The position numbers and the translations under genes were made by a program. The notes under the pieces are model-generated. The model did no database searches, was not told the DNA's origin, and saw only the letters and a list, made by a program, of their open reading frames with translations. From assembly GCF_000015205.1 (NCBI RefSeq), contig NC_008701.1, positions 809,436-873,435 on the forward strand: a DNA stretch of 64,000 nt, in the 5' to 3' direction. This DNA comes from Pyrobaculum islandicum DSM 4184. Lineage in GTDB: Archaea; Thermoproteota; Thermoprotei; Thermoproteales; Thermoproteaceae. Position 1 is the stretch's first letter, and every line of letters starts with the position of its first letter. This document shows, piece by piece, positions 43,337 through 51,967 of the stretch.

Positions 43337-43350
43337 TCTATAAAAACTTT
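43337..43350 (-). promoter_or_regulatory. TATA/BRE of thermosome gene
   Basis: Minus-strand cgaaaagtttttatagac, with purine-rich BRE-like DNA before the TATA box, ends about 20 bases before the ATG. Chaperonin promoters are usually strong and heat-responsive, but no heat-shock element is visible. Confidence 0.5.
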
Positions 43351-43374
43351 TCGCAGAAAGATATTTCGTCGTTA

Positions 43375-44250
43375 CTATATCAAGTCTAGTGTCTGTGCCA
43401 AAGGTATAGCGCCGTCTTCAGCTACATATACAGTGTCCTCAAACTGTGCAACAAACCCCTTTGATCTCTCTATCAAAACCTCATACCCATGTAGAATACC
43501 ATTTCTGTACGCTGTCTCTATCTCTACATCTGATATCTGTGGAAACCAACGTGGAGAAAAGGGCAAGGGTCCCGCTTCTGCGCTTATTATATTTATTATA
43601 TATTGGTAAGTCTTATGTCGCATACGGGCTAGGCGATATATCGTTACTTCTCCTCTGTCAGCAACATATCCCTCCCCATTTGTGACAAAAGGCTCTATTG
43701 CATACACATCGCCAGGCGCAAAGGCTTGGGATGCAGATTTGTCTGAGTAATTTGGTACTACATATCCAGCGTGTAAAATATAACGCTCAATTTTGTGGCC
43801 AGTTAAGTTATATATGGGATTGAAGCCAAAGCTCTTGATAGTCTTTTCTATAGTTTCTCCTATCTGCCACGCTCTTACCCCAGGTTTTATAGCTCCTAGG
43901 GCAGATTCTAAAGCTTTTTTGGCAGCTTTCTCTAGGTTTGAAAAAATGGGGCTTAAAGCCACAGACACTGCGGCATCTACAATATAGCCGTCACGTTGTG
44001 CGCCTATGTCAATTTTGACAATACCTGTCTTTGGAAGCCTAAGAGTGTCGTTTCTTTTCGCCGTATAATGAGCCGCCACCTCATTTATACTTACATTAAC
44101 AGGAAATGCCGGTCTCATACCGTTAGCTCTTATAAAAGCCTCGACTTTTTCACAAATTTCTAGCACAGGTGTATCCGGCTGTGCTAGATCTAGCGCATAT
44201 TTAAGTGCTTTATACACTATGTCGCCTATTTGACGTAAAGTCTTTAGCAT
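43375..44250 (-). CDS. map: Methionine aminopeptidase, type II
   Basis: Removes the N-terminal Met from new proteins. 291 residues with metal ligands in VKIDIGAQRDGYIVDAAV, GHKIERYILHAG, AIEPFVTNGEG and AQFEDTVYV. The helical insertion typical of type II is present between the His and the final Glu. Single gene. Confidence 0.95.
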   Translation of the reverse strand: MLKTLRQIGDIVYKALKYALDLAQPDTPVLEICEKVEAFIRANGMRPAFPVNVSINEVAAHYTAKRNDTLRLPKTGIVKIDIGAQRDGYIVDAAVSVALSPIFSNLEKAAKKALESALGAIKPGVRAWQIGETIEKTIKSFGFNPIYNLTGHKIERYILHAGYVVPNYSDKSASQAFAPGDVYAIEPFVTNGEGYVADRGEVTIYRLARMRHKTYQYIINIISAEAGPLPFSPRWFPQISDVEIETAYRNGILHGYEVLIERSKGFVAQFEDTVYVAEDGAIPLAQTLDLI

Positions 44251-44292
44251 TGAAACATAGGGCTACGGAGTTTAAATACGTGAAGAAGAAAG

Positions 44293-44302
44293 AATTTATA
44301 AC
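44293..44302 (+). promoter_or_regulatory. TATA box of dnaG
   Basis: aatttataac preceded by purine-rich gaagaagaaag (BRE-like), centred about 26 bases before the ATG. Confidence 0.5.
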
Positions 44303-44323
44303 CTGAAGAAGAGAAAGACCCCT

Positions 44324-45541
44324 ATGGGAGCTTTAACCATTGTAGCCAAATACATGATAGTAGCACAGATAGAGGTAAACGGCAGTGTGGATAAATCCGA
44401 TATAATTGGCGCTTTATTTTCCCAAACAGAAGGGTTGTTAGGCAAAGATATGGATTTAAGAGAACTCCAAATGATGGGACGTATAGGTAGGATAGAAGTC
44501 GAAATATCTGAGAAAAATAGCAAGACAAAAGCCAGGATATACATACCGAGTAATTTAGATCGTTACGAAACTGCATTAGTTGCCGCGCTTATAGAGAGCG
44601 TAGAGAGAGTAGGGCCGTATCTTGCCAGCGTCAAAGTACTTGAGATAAAGGATCTCCGTGAAGAGAAAAGAAGGAAAATAATCGAAAGGGCTAAAGAACT
44701 TGTAAAATTAATAGAAGAAGAGATATTACCAGATACTAAAGAGATTATTGAGAGACTAAAGGAAGATGTGGCAAAGGCTGAGATAATTGAATATGGCCCA
44801 GAAAAACTCCCAGCGGGACCCGATGTAGATAAATCAGATTCTATAATAGTGGTGGAGGGCAGAGCCGACGTAGTTAACCTAGTAAAACATGGATATAGAA
44901 ATGTCATCGCAATAGAGGGTATAAGCAAGGGAGTTCCCCAAACTATAATAGACCTGAGTAAAAAGAAGTCTGTAACTGTGTTTATTGACGGCGATAAAGG
45001 CGGCGAGATAGTACTAAGAGAGTTAATAAAAGTCGCGCACATAGACTATATAGCCCGGGCGCCGCCAGGGAAAGAAGTAGAACAGTTGACAGCTAAGGAA
45101 ATAGCGAAAGCGCTTAGGAATAAAATAACGCTGGAAGAATGGCTTGCACAACAAAAAGCGGCTGGAGAGAAAACAGAGTCCCAAATGTCGCCTCAACAAC
45201 CTCAGCTTACGCAGACACAGCCAACGACTGCTGAGGTGCAAGCTCCCTTTGACCTATCCAAGAAGATAGAAGAGATGCTAGGTACTTTAGAAGCCGAGAT
45301 ATATGATGCAAATTGGACACTATTGAAGAGATTACCAGTTAGAGAGTTGCCCGATTTTCTCGCCAACTCAAATGATTCTATATACGCTGTGGTAATGGAT
45401 GGCATTGTCACACAAAGAATTGTGGACTTAGCCACGAAAAGGGGAGTCAAAGTCATTATAACTGCTAGAGTTGGCCCTCTTACAAAAGTGCCTGAAGATA
45501 TGAAGATAGTGACTTTTGATCAAATAACGCAGAAAACGTAG
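44324..45541 (+). CDS. dnaG: Archaeal DnaG-like primase/exosome subunit
   Basis: Toprim protein that associates with the archaeal exosome and can make primers. 405 residues, Toprim acidic residues in IIVVEGRADVVNLVKHG (E178) and VFIDGDKGG (D222, D224). A Gln/Pro/Thr-rich linker (about 285-305) separates the C-terminal domain. Convergent with polB, with 4 bases between stops. Confidence 0.93.
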   Translation: MGALTIVAKYMIVAQIEVNGSVDKSDIIGALFSQTEGLLGKDMDLRELQMMGRIGRIEVEISEKNSKTKARIYIPSNLDRYETALVAALIESVERVGPYLASVKVLEIKDLREEKRRKIIERAKELVKLIEEEILPDTKEIIERLKEDVAKAEIIEYGPEKLPAGPDVDKSDSIIVVEGRADVVNLVKHGYRNVIAIEGISKGVPQTIIDLSKKKSVTVFIDGDKGGEIVLRELIKVAHIDYIARAPPGKEVEQLTAKEIAKALRNKITLEEWLAQQKAAGEKTESQMSPQQPQLTQTQPTTAEVQAPFDLSKKIEEMLGTLEAEIYDANWTLLKRLPVRELPDFLANSNDSIYAVVMDGIVTQRIVDLATKRGVKVIITARVGPLTKVPEDMKIVTFDQITQKT

Positions 45542-45545
45542 TTTT

Positions 45546-47903
45546 CTAACTTAGAAAATCAAGAAGCGACCTTTCCATTCTCCCCGTTTTAAGATCCGAC
45601 TCTTTCACCCCTATAACCTCTGCTATTCTCAACGCCGCTGGTATTATCTGTCTCTCTATGTAGTAGTCGATATCTATCTTTTTTATATCGTCAAGGAGTA
45701 TATACGGCAACGCCCTCTCAGATACTTTTTCGCCTCCTTTAACTATGACATAGCCTATCGTAGTGCCTTTGCCCACTCGATAGCCGTGTCTCTTGAGAAT
45801 TTGCGCAGCGTGAACATGAGGCGGATACGCCTTATATTCGTCTAACTCTTTGTCTAGAGTTTTCCATATTATTAAATCATCAATGTTAAACTTGTAATTT
45901 TTCAGTCGTTCTATTATTTCTCTAATATATTTTATAACGCCATGTCTAGCTTCCACAATATCTCTTGACTTAAGTATAATCTCTATAACTCTTAGCTGAA
46001 CGTCTTTGGCAAGTTCACTCCAGTCTCCCCTCACGACCTCGAATCCCACAATATCTATACGCCCATCTCTCAATAAGCCAGCGTACCTCTTCTTAGCCTC
46101 CGTGAAAAGCACCTTGGCGTAATCCTTGTCCACCTTTATGTCTATGCCGTACTTCTCCTCCACGTACTTGATCAGTTTGTCCACGTCTCCATGTTTTTTG
46201 ACAAATAGGCTGTCTGTATCGCCATATACAACCACAATGCCCAACCTTCTAGCTTGTTCAATAACGTCTTTTAGAATCGCTCTGGCAAAAGCCGTCACAG
46301 ACTCGGCTACCTCCCGCTTATACCACCGGGCCCCCACCCAGCCCAAGTATCCATAAATGGCATTGGCCATAACCTTGAGGGCACGTTGTCTCTCGTCTAA
46401 GATCTTAAACTCTGGCGAATCTGGGGGGTATTTCTTCGCCTCCTCTCTTACCGCCTTTCTAAGCTCCACCAAGCTCTTCAACACCTGAGGGACGAAGCCT
46501 GGTGGGCTTCTCCTAAACCTATGCCCCACCTCGGGGGCCACGTTTACACCCTCGGGCGGATCCGGCTCGCCGGGCTCTAGGTACGTATCCGGCGATAGGT
46601 TGTACTTCATCATGATGTTAGGGTACATGGAAGAGAAGTCAAGTACAAGCACGTCTTCGTACATCCCGGGCTTTGGCTCAAGCACGATGGCCCCCTTATA
46701 TGGTTCGTACTCCCTCTCCTCTCTGTTCGGAGCTACCTCGCCCAGGCGGTACGCGTACCTAAGAAGCATCCACTCTACCCTGTTGCCCACGCTCGCCGCT
46801 GCCACCTGATCCAGCGGTAGCCCAGATACAGAAGACAGTTGTATTAAAAACGGTAGGAGCTTGTCGGCAAGTCCTAGAGTGGATCGTACGTCGTCTAGAA
46901 CATACCGCTTAAGTAGAGGTCTTTTATTGGGGTCTTTCCAGTATTCATAAATCTTGTGGCCTGGGATCAACACCCTCTCTTCTCTTTTCATTACACCAAA
47001 ATATTCAGCAACACGGTCAAGAGTCTTTAGCTTAATCTCCGGGAACTCTTCCACGATGTTATAGAGATCTACATTTGCTCTACCAACGATAGACCAGTGT
47101 CCATACACGCTCTGTTGAGGGGGATTGCTCAGTCTATCAACCTTGAGCGGCACGCCGACGGCTTTCGCACGCTCTACTAAATAAGGCCAATCAAAGCCGT
47201 TGGAATTATAGCCAACAATTACATCGGGGTCATAACTTCTGATAAAATCCACAAAAGCGCGCACAACCCCCCTATCGTCTTTCCCACTAGCTTCAAAAAC
47301 CTCCTCGTGCCCATCGTTTGTCTTTATGGCTAACATAACCACGGGATCTCTGATAGGATCGGGAGAGCCGCGCTCGTTATAAACCTCGATATCAAACGCC
47401 ATAACTTTCAATGAAGGGGGAAAGCCTTCGTCAATCCCGTACCACTGAGAGACAACGTATGTGGGAATCCCGCCAAGTCTACCCCCCTCTTCTACCTCTG
47501 CCACATTCCAACTACAGGGCACTACCCCCATGTCTATCATATATCGCATGTAAAAACGAATATCTGCTTCATAAACGCCAGAAACCCTTGGTATCGACAT
47601 TGCGGCTTCTCTAAGTTTCCTGACATCCTCAGGAATTTTAGCAATAACTTTCAAAAACTTCTTAGACCTTCCGAGGAACCTCCTTTCAACTATTTGTACA
47701 TCGTCTATTGGCGCAACTCGCGACAACGCAGTCTTTAGAGCAGCTGGTTCACAAACGGCACAATCGACGTAGAAATACGGCTTAAAAGATCTATCGATAA
47801 GTACAACACGCTCACCGCTGCTTAAAATACCGAAAATCCTAATCTCAGGAACACTACCAACTACGGCATATGTAATGTCGAGAGGCCAAACTTTTAGTTC
47901 CAC
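45546..47903 (-). CDS. polB: Family B DNA polymerase
   Basis: 785 residues (GTG start) with 3'-5' exonuclease motifs MAFDIEVYN (D171, E173), VGYNSNGFDWPY and YVLDDVRST. Polymerase motifs are DFSSMYPNIM (A), KVMANAIYGYLGW (B) and VYGDTDSLF (C). N-terminal uracil-sensing-type region is present. Sequence and length match my recollection of the Pyrobaculum enzyme. No inteins. A TATA box shared with the divergent tiny ORF lies about 20 bases upstream. Confidence 0.98.
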   Translation of the reverse strand: MELKVWPLDITYAVVGSVPEIRIFGILSSGERVVLIDRSFKPYFYVDCAVCEPAALKTALSRVAPIDDVQIVERRFLGRSKKFLKVIAKIPEDVRKLREAAMSIPRVSGVYEADIRFYMRYMIDMGVVPCSWNVAEVEEGGRLGGIPTYVVSQWYGIDEGFPPSLKVMAFDIEVYNERGSPDPIRDPVVMLAIKTNDGHEEVFEASGKDDRGVVRAFVDFIRSYDPDVIVGYNSNGFDWPYLVERAKAVGVPLKVDRLSNPPQQSVYGHWSIVGRANVDLYNIVEEFPEIKLKTLDRVAEYFGVMKREERVLIPGHKIYEYWKDPNKRPLLKRYVLDDVRSTLGLADKLLPFLIQLSSVSGLPLDQVAAASVGNRVEWMLLRYAYRLGEVAPNREEREYEPYKGAIVLEPKPGMYEDVLVLDFSSMYPNIMMKYNLSPDTYLEPGEPDPPEGVNVAPEVGHRFRRSPPGFVPQVLKSLVELRKAVREEAKKYPPDSPEFKILDERQRALKVMANAIYGYLGWVGARWYKREVAESVTAFARAILKDVIEQARRLGIVVVYGDTDSLFVKKHGDVDKLIKYVEEKYGIDIKVDKDYAKVLFTEAKKRYAGLLRDGRIDIVGFEVVRGDWSELAKDVQLRVIEIILKSRDIVEARHGVIKYIREIIERLKNYKFNIDDLIIWKTLDKELDEYKAYPPHVHAAQILKRHGYRVGKGTTIGYVIVKGGEKVSERALPYILLDDIKKIDIDYYIERQIIPAALRIAEVIGVKESDLKTGRMERSLLDFLS

Positions 47904-47918
47904 AATGCTTGAAACAAA

Positions 47919-47927
47919 TATAAAAAT
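47919..47927. promoter_or_regulatory. TATA element between polB and divergent tiny ORF
   Basis: atataaaaat on the plus strand, 22 bases before the ATG at 47945; read on the other strand it is about 20 bases before the polB GTG. Start codons are only 41 bases apart, so the two transcripts probably interfere. Confidence 0.45.
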
Positions 47928-47944
47928 AAATTGATTTACAGTAT

Positions 47945-48046
47945 ATGAACGCTGTGGCGGAATGCTTAAAACAATTACCTCGCAAACCGGGCACGGCGCA
48001 CAACTATGTAATCGAGTGGCTACTTAAAAAGCTAGAAGAGGTATGA
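47945..48046 (+). CDS. 33-residue mini-protein
   Basis: MNAVAECLKQLPRKPGTAHN then YVIEWLLKKLEEV. Predicted amphipathic helix at the end. Its TGA overlaps the ATG of the following membrane protein gene in the ATGA arrangement, and it has a promoter of its own. That coupling is the main reason to believe it is translated. No family. Confidence 0.5.
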   Translation: MNAVAECLKQLPRKPGTAHNYVIEWLLKKLEEV

Positions 48047-48393
48047 AACTATACCTCTCCTTAGCTGTATTAACGGCGATATATATTATCGCTCTTACCC
48101 TTGGCGTTACCACAGCTCCTTCATCTCTGTTATGGAACGGGGTAATAGGATTTATGCTATCTATTTCACTTGTACTCTCCGTAATACCTCTGATAGGCCT
48201 TCTGTTTTATGAAACAGCTTTGCAAATACTGACAAGCTCTCTAAACCCCCCTGTGGATATAAGCCTATTGACGTGGATTTTAAAAATAGCCTCATTTATA
48301 ATAAATATCTTATTTACCATCGCTTTGGTACTCTACGTCTTACAGAAAAAGAGGGCATACGCTAGAAGAGTTATCAAGACATTGTTGTTCTAA
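48043..48393 (+). CDS. Small integral membrane protein
   Basis: 116 residues with about three or four hydrophobic helices (LSLAVLTAIYIIALTLGV; WNGVIGFMLSISLVLSVIPL; LTWILKIASFIINILFTIAL) and a basic C-terminus KKRAYARRVIKTLLF. No known family. Translationally coupled to the mini-protein. Confidence 0.65.
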   Translation: MKLYLSLAVLTAIYIIALTLGVTTAPSSLLWNGVIGFMLSISLVLSVIPLIGLLFYETALQILTSSLNPPVDISLLTWILKIASFIINILFTIALVLYVLQKKRAYARRVIKTLLF

Positions 48394-48395
48394 GC

Positions 48396-48473
48396 CGTCT
48401 GTCCCTACGCCTAGGGACTTTCTCTAGCTCACGCCTTCGTTGGTAGTTGAGATGTTTCGGGTGTGGTCGTCGG
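48396..48473 (+). repeat. Degenerate repeat, copy 1 (with hairpin)
   Basis: Begins 3 bases after the stop of the membrane protein gene. Contains hairpin GTCCCTACGCCTAGGGAC (7-bp stem, 48401-48418). About 78 bases align with the reverse complement of 62728-62806 with scattered substitutions. Likely the end of a dead mobile element or a structured RNA. Confidence 0.6.
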
Positions 48474-48953
48474 ATATAGGACTACCCCTTCTCTATAGTG
48501 AATTTAAGCCGCGTGTCAAGCATAACGACAGCATGAGTCTGTGTGTATACACCTTTATCTTTCTCAATCTTCTGCCGAATATCTCGGCGACATCTCCTCT
48601 TCTATATCCCTTTAGAAAGTGTTAAAGAGTGGCTTAGGAGGTCTAGAGTTAAGACATGTGGCGTCTTAAGCGTGGAGTCACTGGACTATAACCGTTGGGA
48701 AATGCCTACATAATTACGCCGTCTATAACTCAACGCTTTCTTTACTAGCACATAATTTTTCAGGAAAACTCACCAATACAATGATTTTCTCTCATCGAAT
48801 TTCAAGAATTTACGTCAACCCTAGCGCGGATCTCAAAACATGCCATTTAGAAGTCTTCTTGAGAATATTTAGCGAAAAACTGAGAGATAGTTTGGGAATA
48901 ATAGAATAATATAACACCGGCGCATATGGCTGCGACAAAATAAAAAATGACGA
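48474..48953. other. Gene-poor stretch before tRNA
   Basis: About 480 bases with short, non-family ORFs only. The final part is AT-rich. No gene, repeat or RNA recognised beyond the preceding repeat and the following tRNA. Confidence 0.45.
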
Positions 48954-49062
48954 AGCCCCGGCCGGGATTCGAACCCGGGACCTCCCGCTGTCTCGCTGAC
49001 AGATACGAGGCATACGCGGGGCGTTACCCCAGGGCGCTCCGACCGGGCTGAGCTACCGGGGC
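48954..49062 (-). tRNA. tRNA-Thr (CGT) with two introns
   Basis: Read on the minus strand: acceptor GCCCCGG/CCGGGGC with U discriminator (usual for archaeal tRNA-Thr), D arm GCTC...GAGC, and T arm CCGGG-TTCGAAT-CCCGG. The anticodon arm is perfect only if two inserts are removed: about 20 bases at 49012-49031 (between positions 29 and 30) and about 14 bases at 48990-49003 (after position 37). Then the stem CCCGC/GCGGG and loop CTCGTAA form. Both inserts can form hairpins. The 3' CCA is not encoded. Exact splice points may shift by a base. Confidence 0.85.
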
Positions 49063-49125
49063 TTAAACTAAATATCCTCTATGTTAATAAAGTTTTAGCC
49101 ATTAATAGCGACTATTTGCAGAAAA

Positions 49126-49134
49126 GTTTTAAAA
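49126..49134 (+). promoter_or_regulatory. TATA box of rpl15-secY operon
   Basis: gttttaaaat preceded by gcagaaaa, centred about 26 bases before the L15 ATG. Confidence 0.5.
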
Positions 49135-49155
49135 TGCGTCAGAAGCAAGGGCTGT

Positions 49156-49626
49156 ATGGTTCGACGCTTTAAACCCGCTGTTAAATATAGACGCGGTAGC
49201 AGGACACACGGCTGGGGCAGAGTAGGCCAACATAGAAAAAGCGGGAGCTCTGGCGGTAAAGGCATGGTTGGCTTCCACAAACACAAGTGGTCTCTAGTTA
49301 TGAAATACGGCGAAAGTGGCACAGGATGGCCCTTCTACGGAAAACACGGCTTTAAACAACCACCCACTATCGCCATCGAGTGGAGGCCTATAAATGTTGG
49401 CAGTCTCTCCGACATAATCAAAGAGCTTAAAAAAGAGGGAAAAATCGCAGAGGAGGGGGGCAAATACGTCATTAGACTCTTGGAACTTGGGTACAACAAG
49501 CTCCTAGGCGGGGGCCATATAGATGTGCCAGTTATAGTTTATACTCCAGCCGCCAGTAGAACAGCAGTTGAAAAAATTGAAAAAGCTGGCGGAGAGGTGA
49601 GAATAATTCCACTCATACACAAATAA
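49156..49626 (+). CDS. rpl15: 50S ribosomal protein uL15 (L15/L27a type)
   Basis: 156 residues, N-terminus rich in Gly/Arg/Lys ([20 protein letters not shown], then [14 protein letters not shown]) as in eukaryotic L27a, and the C-terminal block [20 protein letters not shown]. SecY follows directly, the conserved arrangement. Confidence 0.96.
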   Translation: MVRRFKPAVKYRRGSRTHGWGRVGQHRKSGSSGGKGMVGFHKHKWSLVMKYGESGTGWPFYGKHGFKQPPTIAIEWRPINVGSLSDIIKELKKEGKIAEEGGKYVIRLLELGYNKLLGGGHIDVPVIVYTPAASRTAVEKIEKAGGEVRIIPLIHK

Positions 49627-51009
49627 ATGGATTTTCTAACATTTATACCAACGGTCTCAAGGCCGCCGGGTAGAGTACCTCTTTCTAGAAGACTTTTCTG
49701 GACTGCAGTAGTAGCCGCAGTATATATCCTAATGACGATCACGCCACTCTACGGAGTACAACATCAACCTCAGCAGGGAACTCAACAAGCACAACAACTA
49801 CTTTCCATAATATTCGGCACAGCATATGGCACGCTTGCCCACTTGGGCATAGGCCCTATAGTTATTGCAGGAATCTTACTGGAGGTATTTGCTTTCTCAG
49901 GCATATTAGGATTAGATTTAAACAAACGTGAAGACCGGCTTAAGTTTACGCTGTTATTAAAATGGACAGCCTTAGGCATAGCGGCAGTTGAGGCAGTGGC
50001 ATATGTACTAGGAGGACAATTCGGCCCAGTGTCGCCGCTAGTTGGAGCTTTTATCGTAATTCAGCTACTAATAGCGACAGTGATTATAATTCTCCTAGAT
50101 GACCTAATGTCTAAGGGCTGGGGTATCGGTAGCGCTATAAGTCTTATAATATTCTTAGGCGTTGCTCGCCAGATATTTCTCAGTTTGTTCTCTTGGGATG
50201 TCGTAGTAGATGTCAACGGCCAGGCGCATGTTGTAGGGCTAATACCAGCTCTCGGCGCCGCGTTTTATGATCTATTCGCTCACGGAAATGTAGCTCCGCT
50301 AATTAGTTTAATAAATAGGCCGGTAGTGCTACAGGGACAACAATCCGTCACCTATCTCCCAGATATCTTAGGACTACTCTCTACCGTCCTTCTGGGGTAT
50401 ATAATCTTATATCTTGAAATGATGAAGGTAAATATTCCAGTAACAGCTGGACAATATAGGGGGATAAAGTTTAGCATCCCACTTAGGTTCGTCTACGTCT
50501 CAGTTTTACCAATAATCTTTACAACGTATTCCCTCCTCTTGCTTGGCCAATTATTATTCCCCTTCAGCCAGTATAACCCCGCAATTTATTACATCGTACG
50601 AGTCATATTTCTGCCGCACCGAGATTTCTTTGACATGCCGTTGCTAATTATACACTACTTAATTTACGTAACGCTTGCTATAGCCTTTGCTTGGGTCTGG
50701 GTTCAGCTGGCTGGTCTCAGCGCAGAGGACCAGGCAAAACAGTTTACCCAGTCGCAATTGCATGTCCCTGGCTTTAGACAAAGTGAAAAAATACTGGCAA
50801 AAATCTTAGAGAGACCTATAAATGCGCTTACAATAATAAGCGGGTTTATTGCTGGATCTTTCGCCGCACTTGGCAACATCCTCGGCGTATGGGGTAGCGG
50901 GACCGGACTTATACTTCTCGTCGAAATCGCACTACAATACTATGCATTAGTTATGCGCGAACAGATCCTCGAGATGTATCCAGGTCTAAAGGAGGTATTA
51001 GGCAGATAA
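49627..51009 (+). CDS. secY: Preprotein translocase subunit SecY
   Basis: Protein-conducting channel in the membrane. 460 residues with ten hydrophobic helices, starting MDFLTFIPTVSRPPGRVPLS. Recognisable blocks are GILLEVFAFSGILGLDLNKR, LDDLMSKGWGIGSAISLIIF and the late cytoplasmic loop FSIPLRFVYVSVLPIIFTTY. Its ATG directly follows the L15 stop. Confidence 0.96.
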   Translation: MDFLTFIPTVSRPPGRVPLSRRLFWTAVVAAVYILMTITPLYGVQHQPQQGTQQAQQLLSIIFGTAYGTLAHLGIGPIVIAGILLEVFAFSGILGLDLNKREDRLKFTLLLKWTALGIAAVEAVAYVLGGQFGPVSPLVGAFIVIQLLIATVIIILLDDLMSKGWGIGSAISLIIFLGVARQIFLSLFSWDVVVDVNGQAHVVGLIPALGAAFYDLFAHGNVAPLISLINRPVVLQGQQSVTYLPDILGLLSTVLLGYIILYLEMMKVNIPVTAGQYRGIKFSIPLRFVYVSVLPIIFTTYSLLLLGQLLFPFSQYNPAIYYIVRVIFLPHRDFFDMPLLIIHYLIYVTLAIAFAWVWVQLAGLSAEDQAKQFTQSQLHVPGFRQSEKILAKILERPINALTIISGFIAGSFAALGNILGVWGSGTGLILLVEIALQYYALVMREQILEMYPGLKEVLGR

Positions 51010-51018
51010 TTTTTAAAA
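51010..51018 (+). promoter_or_regulatory. TATA box of the KE-rich mini-protein/SPOUT genes
   Basis: tttttaaaa directly after the SecY stop codon, about 25 bases before the ATG of the 46-residue ORF. Confidence 0.5.
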
Positions 51019-51038
51019 CTACAGATTATCGGAATGCT

Positions 51039-51179
51039 ATGGGAGGACGGCAAAGGACAACACTATTTATGACTAGTGAAGAAGAGGCAAAGAAGTTAGG
51101 CTTGGAAACAGGAGAGGAGGAAAAAGAAAAGAAGAAAAAAGAGGAGAAAAAAAGTTCTGAAAAACAGAAAAAGAAGTGA
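51039..51179 (+). CDS. 46-residue Lys/Glu-rich mini-protein
   Basis: MGGRQRTTLFMTSEEEAKKL followed by a tail of almost only Lys and Glu. It has its own TATA box and a GTGA overlap with the SPOUT methyltransferase gene, so it is probably translated. The N-terminus looks conserved in type (basic, RQRTT), while the tail could be a disordered nucleic-acid or ribosome-binding segment. No family named. Confidence 0.6.
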   Translation: MGGRQRTTLFMTSEEEAKKLGLETGEEEKEKKKKEEKKSSEKQKKK

Positions 51180-51967
51180 GTTTTTCAATAGCAGTACCCC
51201 ACGACTTTCTTTCAGAAGCCCCCGACGAGGCTAGCAAAGTGCGCAAACTAGGTTACTTAGCTAGAGCTGCGGCTATATTTAACGTTGAGACAATAATAAT
51301 ATATTACTACGGTAGTCCACTTAGGGAAGAGATCGATTTCGCCAAAACAATCCTAGAATATGTCGTAACACCACCATATCTTAGGAAGAGACTTTTTAAA
51401 CTAGATCAACGGCTTAAGTTGGCAGGACTTCTCCCCCCTTTGAAGATACCGAGCCATACCGTGTCTCTTGAGCCAAGAGTTGGCGAAATACGCGAAGGTG
51501 TGGTCGAGCGATGGGACGGTTACTTTTCGCTGGTGTATATAGGCGGTGGGAAGTATGCAAAAATTCCAAAGCCTTATCCGGTGGGCTCACGTCTCCTGGT
51601 AAAAATAGAGGCGCCAACGGAAAGACCTGATACCTATAGAGCCTCTGTGTATAGAGGCACCCCTCCTGCGTATTGGGGCTACAAAGTTGAGGTAAGGCCT
51701 TTACAGAGTTTAACCGAGGGATTTGATGCCATAATTTTGACAGGAAAGGAGGGGAGGTCTGTATGTGAAGCTAAGCCAAAGGTAGGGAAGAAGACGTTGG
51801 TTGTATTCGGAGGCCCGAGAAAGGGGGTTGATGAGATATACAAAGAAGCTGGCATTGAACCGCCTGGCGAGCTTATAAATTTCGTCCCACGTCAAGGCGT
51901 TGAAAGTATTAGAACAGAAGAGGCAGTTTTTATCGTCCTCTCAATTCTTAACTTGTCAAAGTGCTAA
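51176..51967 (+). CDS. SPOUT-superfamily RNA methyltransferase (COG2106 type)
   Basis: 263 residues from a GTG start. Landmarks are SIAVPHDFLSEAPDEASKVR, AAAIFNVETIIIYYYGSPLR, an OB-like insert, and the knotted cofactor region VFGGPRKGVDEIYKEAG with VPRQGVESIRTEEAVFIVLS. Homologues are putative rRNA (N3-uridine or similar) methyltransferases. Overlaps the mini-protein gene by 4 bases. Confidence 0.85.
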   Translation: MSFSIAVPHDFLSEAPDEASKVRKLGYLARAAAIFNVETIIIYYYGSPLREEIDFAKTILEYVVTPPYLRKRLFKLDQRLKLAGLLPPLKIPSHTVSLEPRVGEIREGVVERWDGYFSLVYIGGGKYAKIPKPYPVGSRLLVKIEAPTERPDTYRASVYRGTPPAYWGYKVEVRPLQSLTEGFDAIILTGKEGRSVCEAKPKVGKKTLVVFGGPRKGVDEIYKEAGIEPPGELINFVPRQGVESIRTEEAVFIVLSILNLSKC

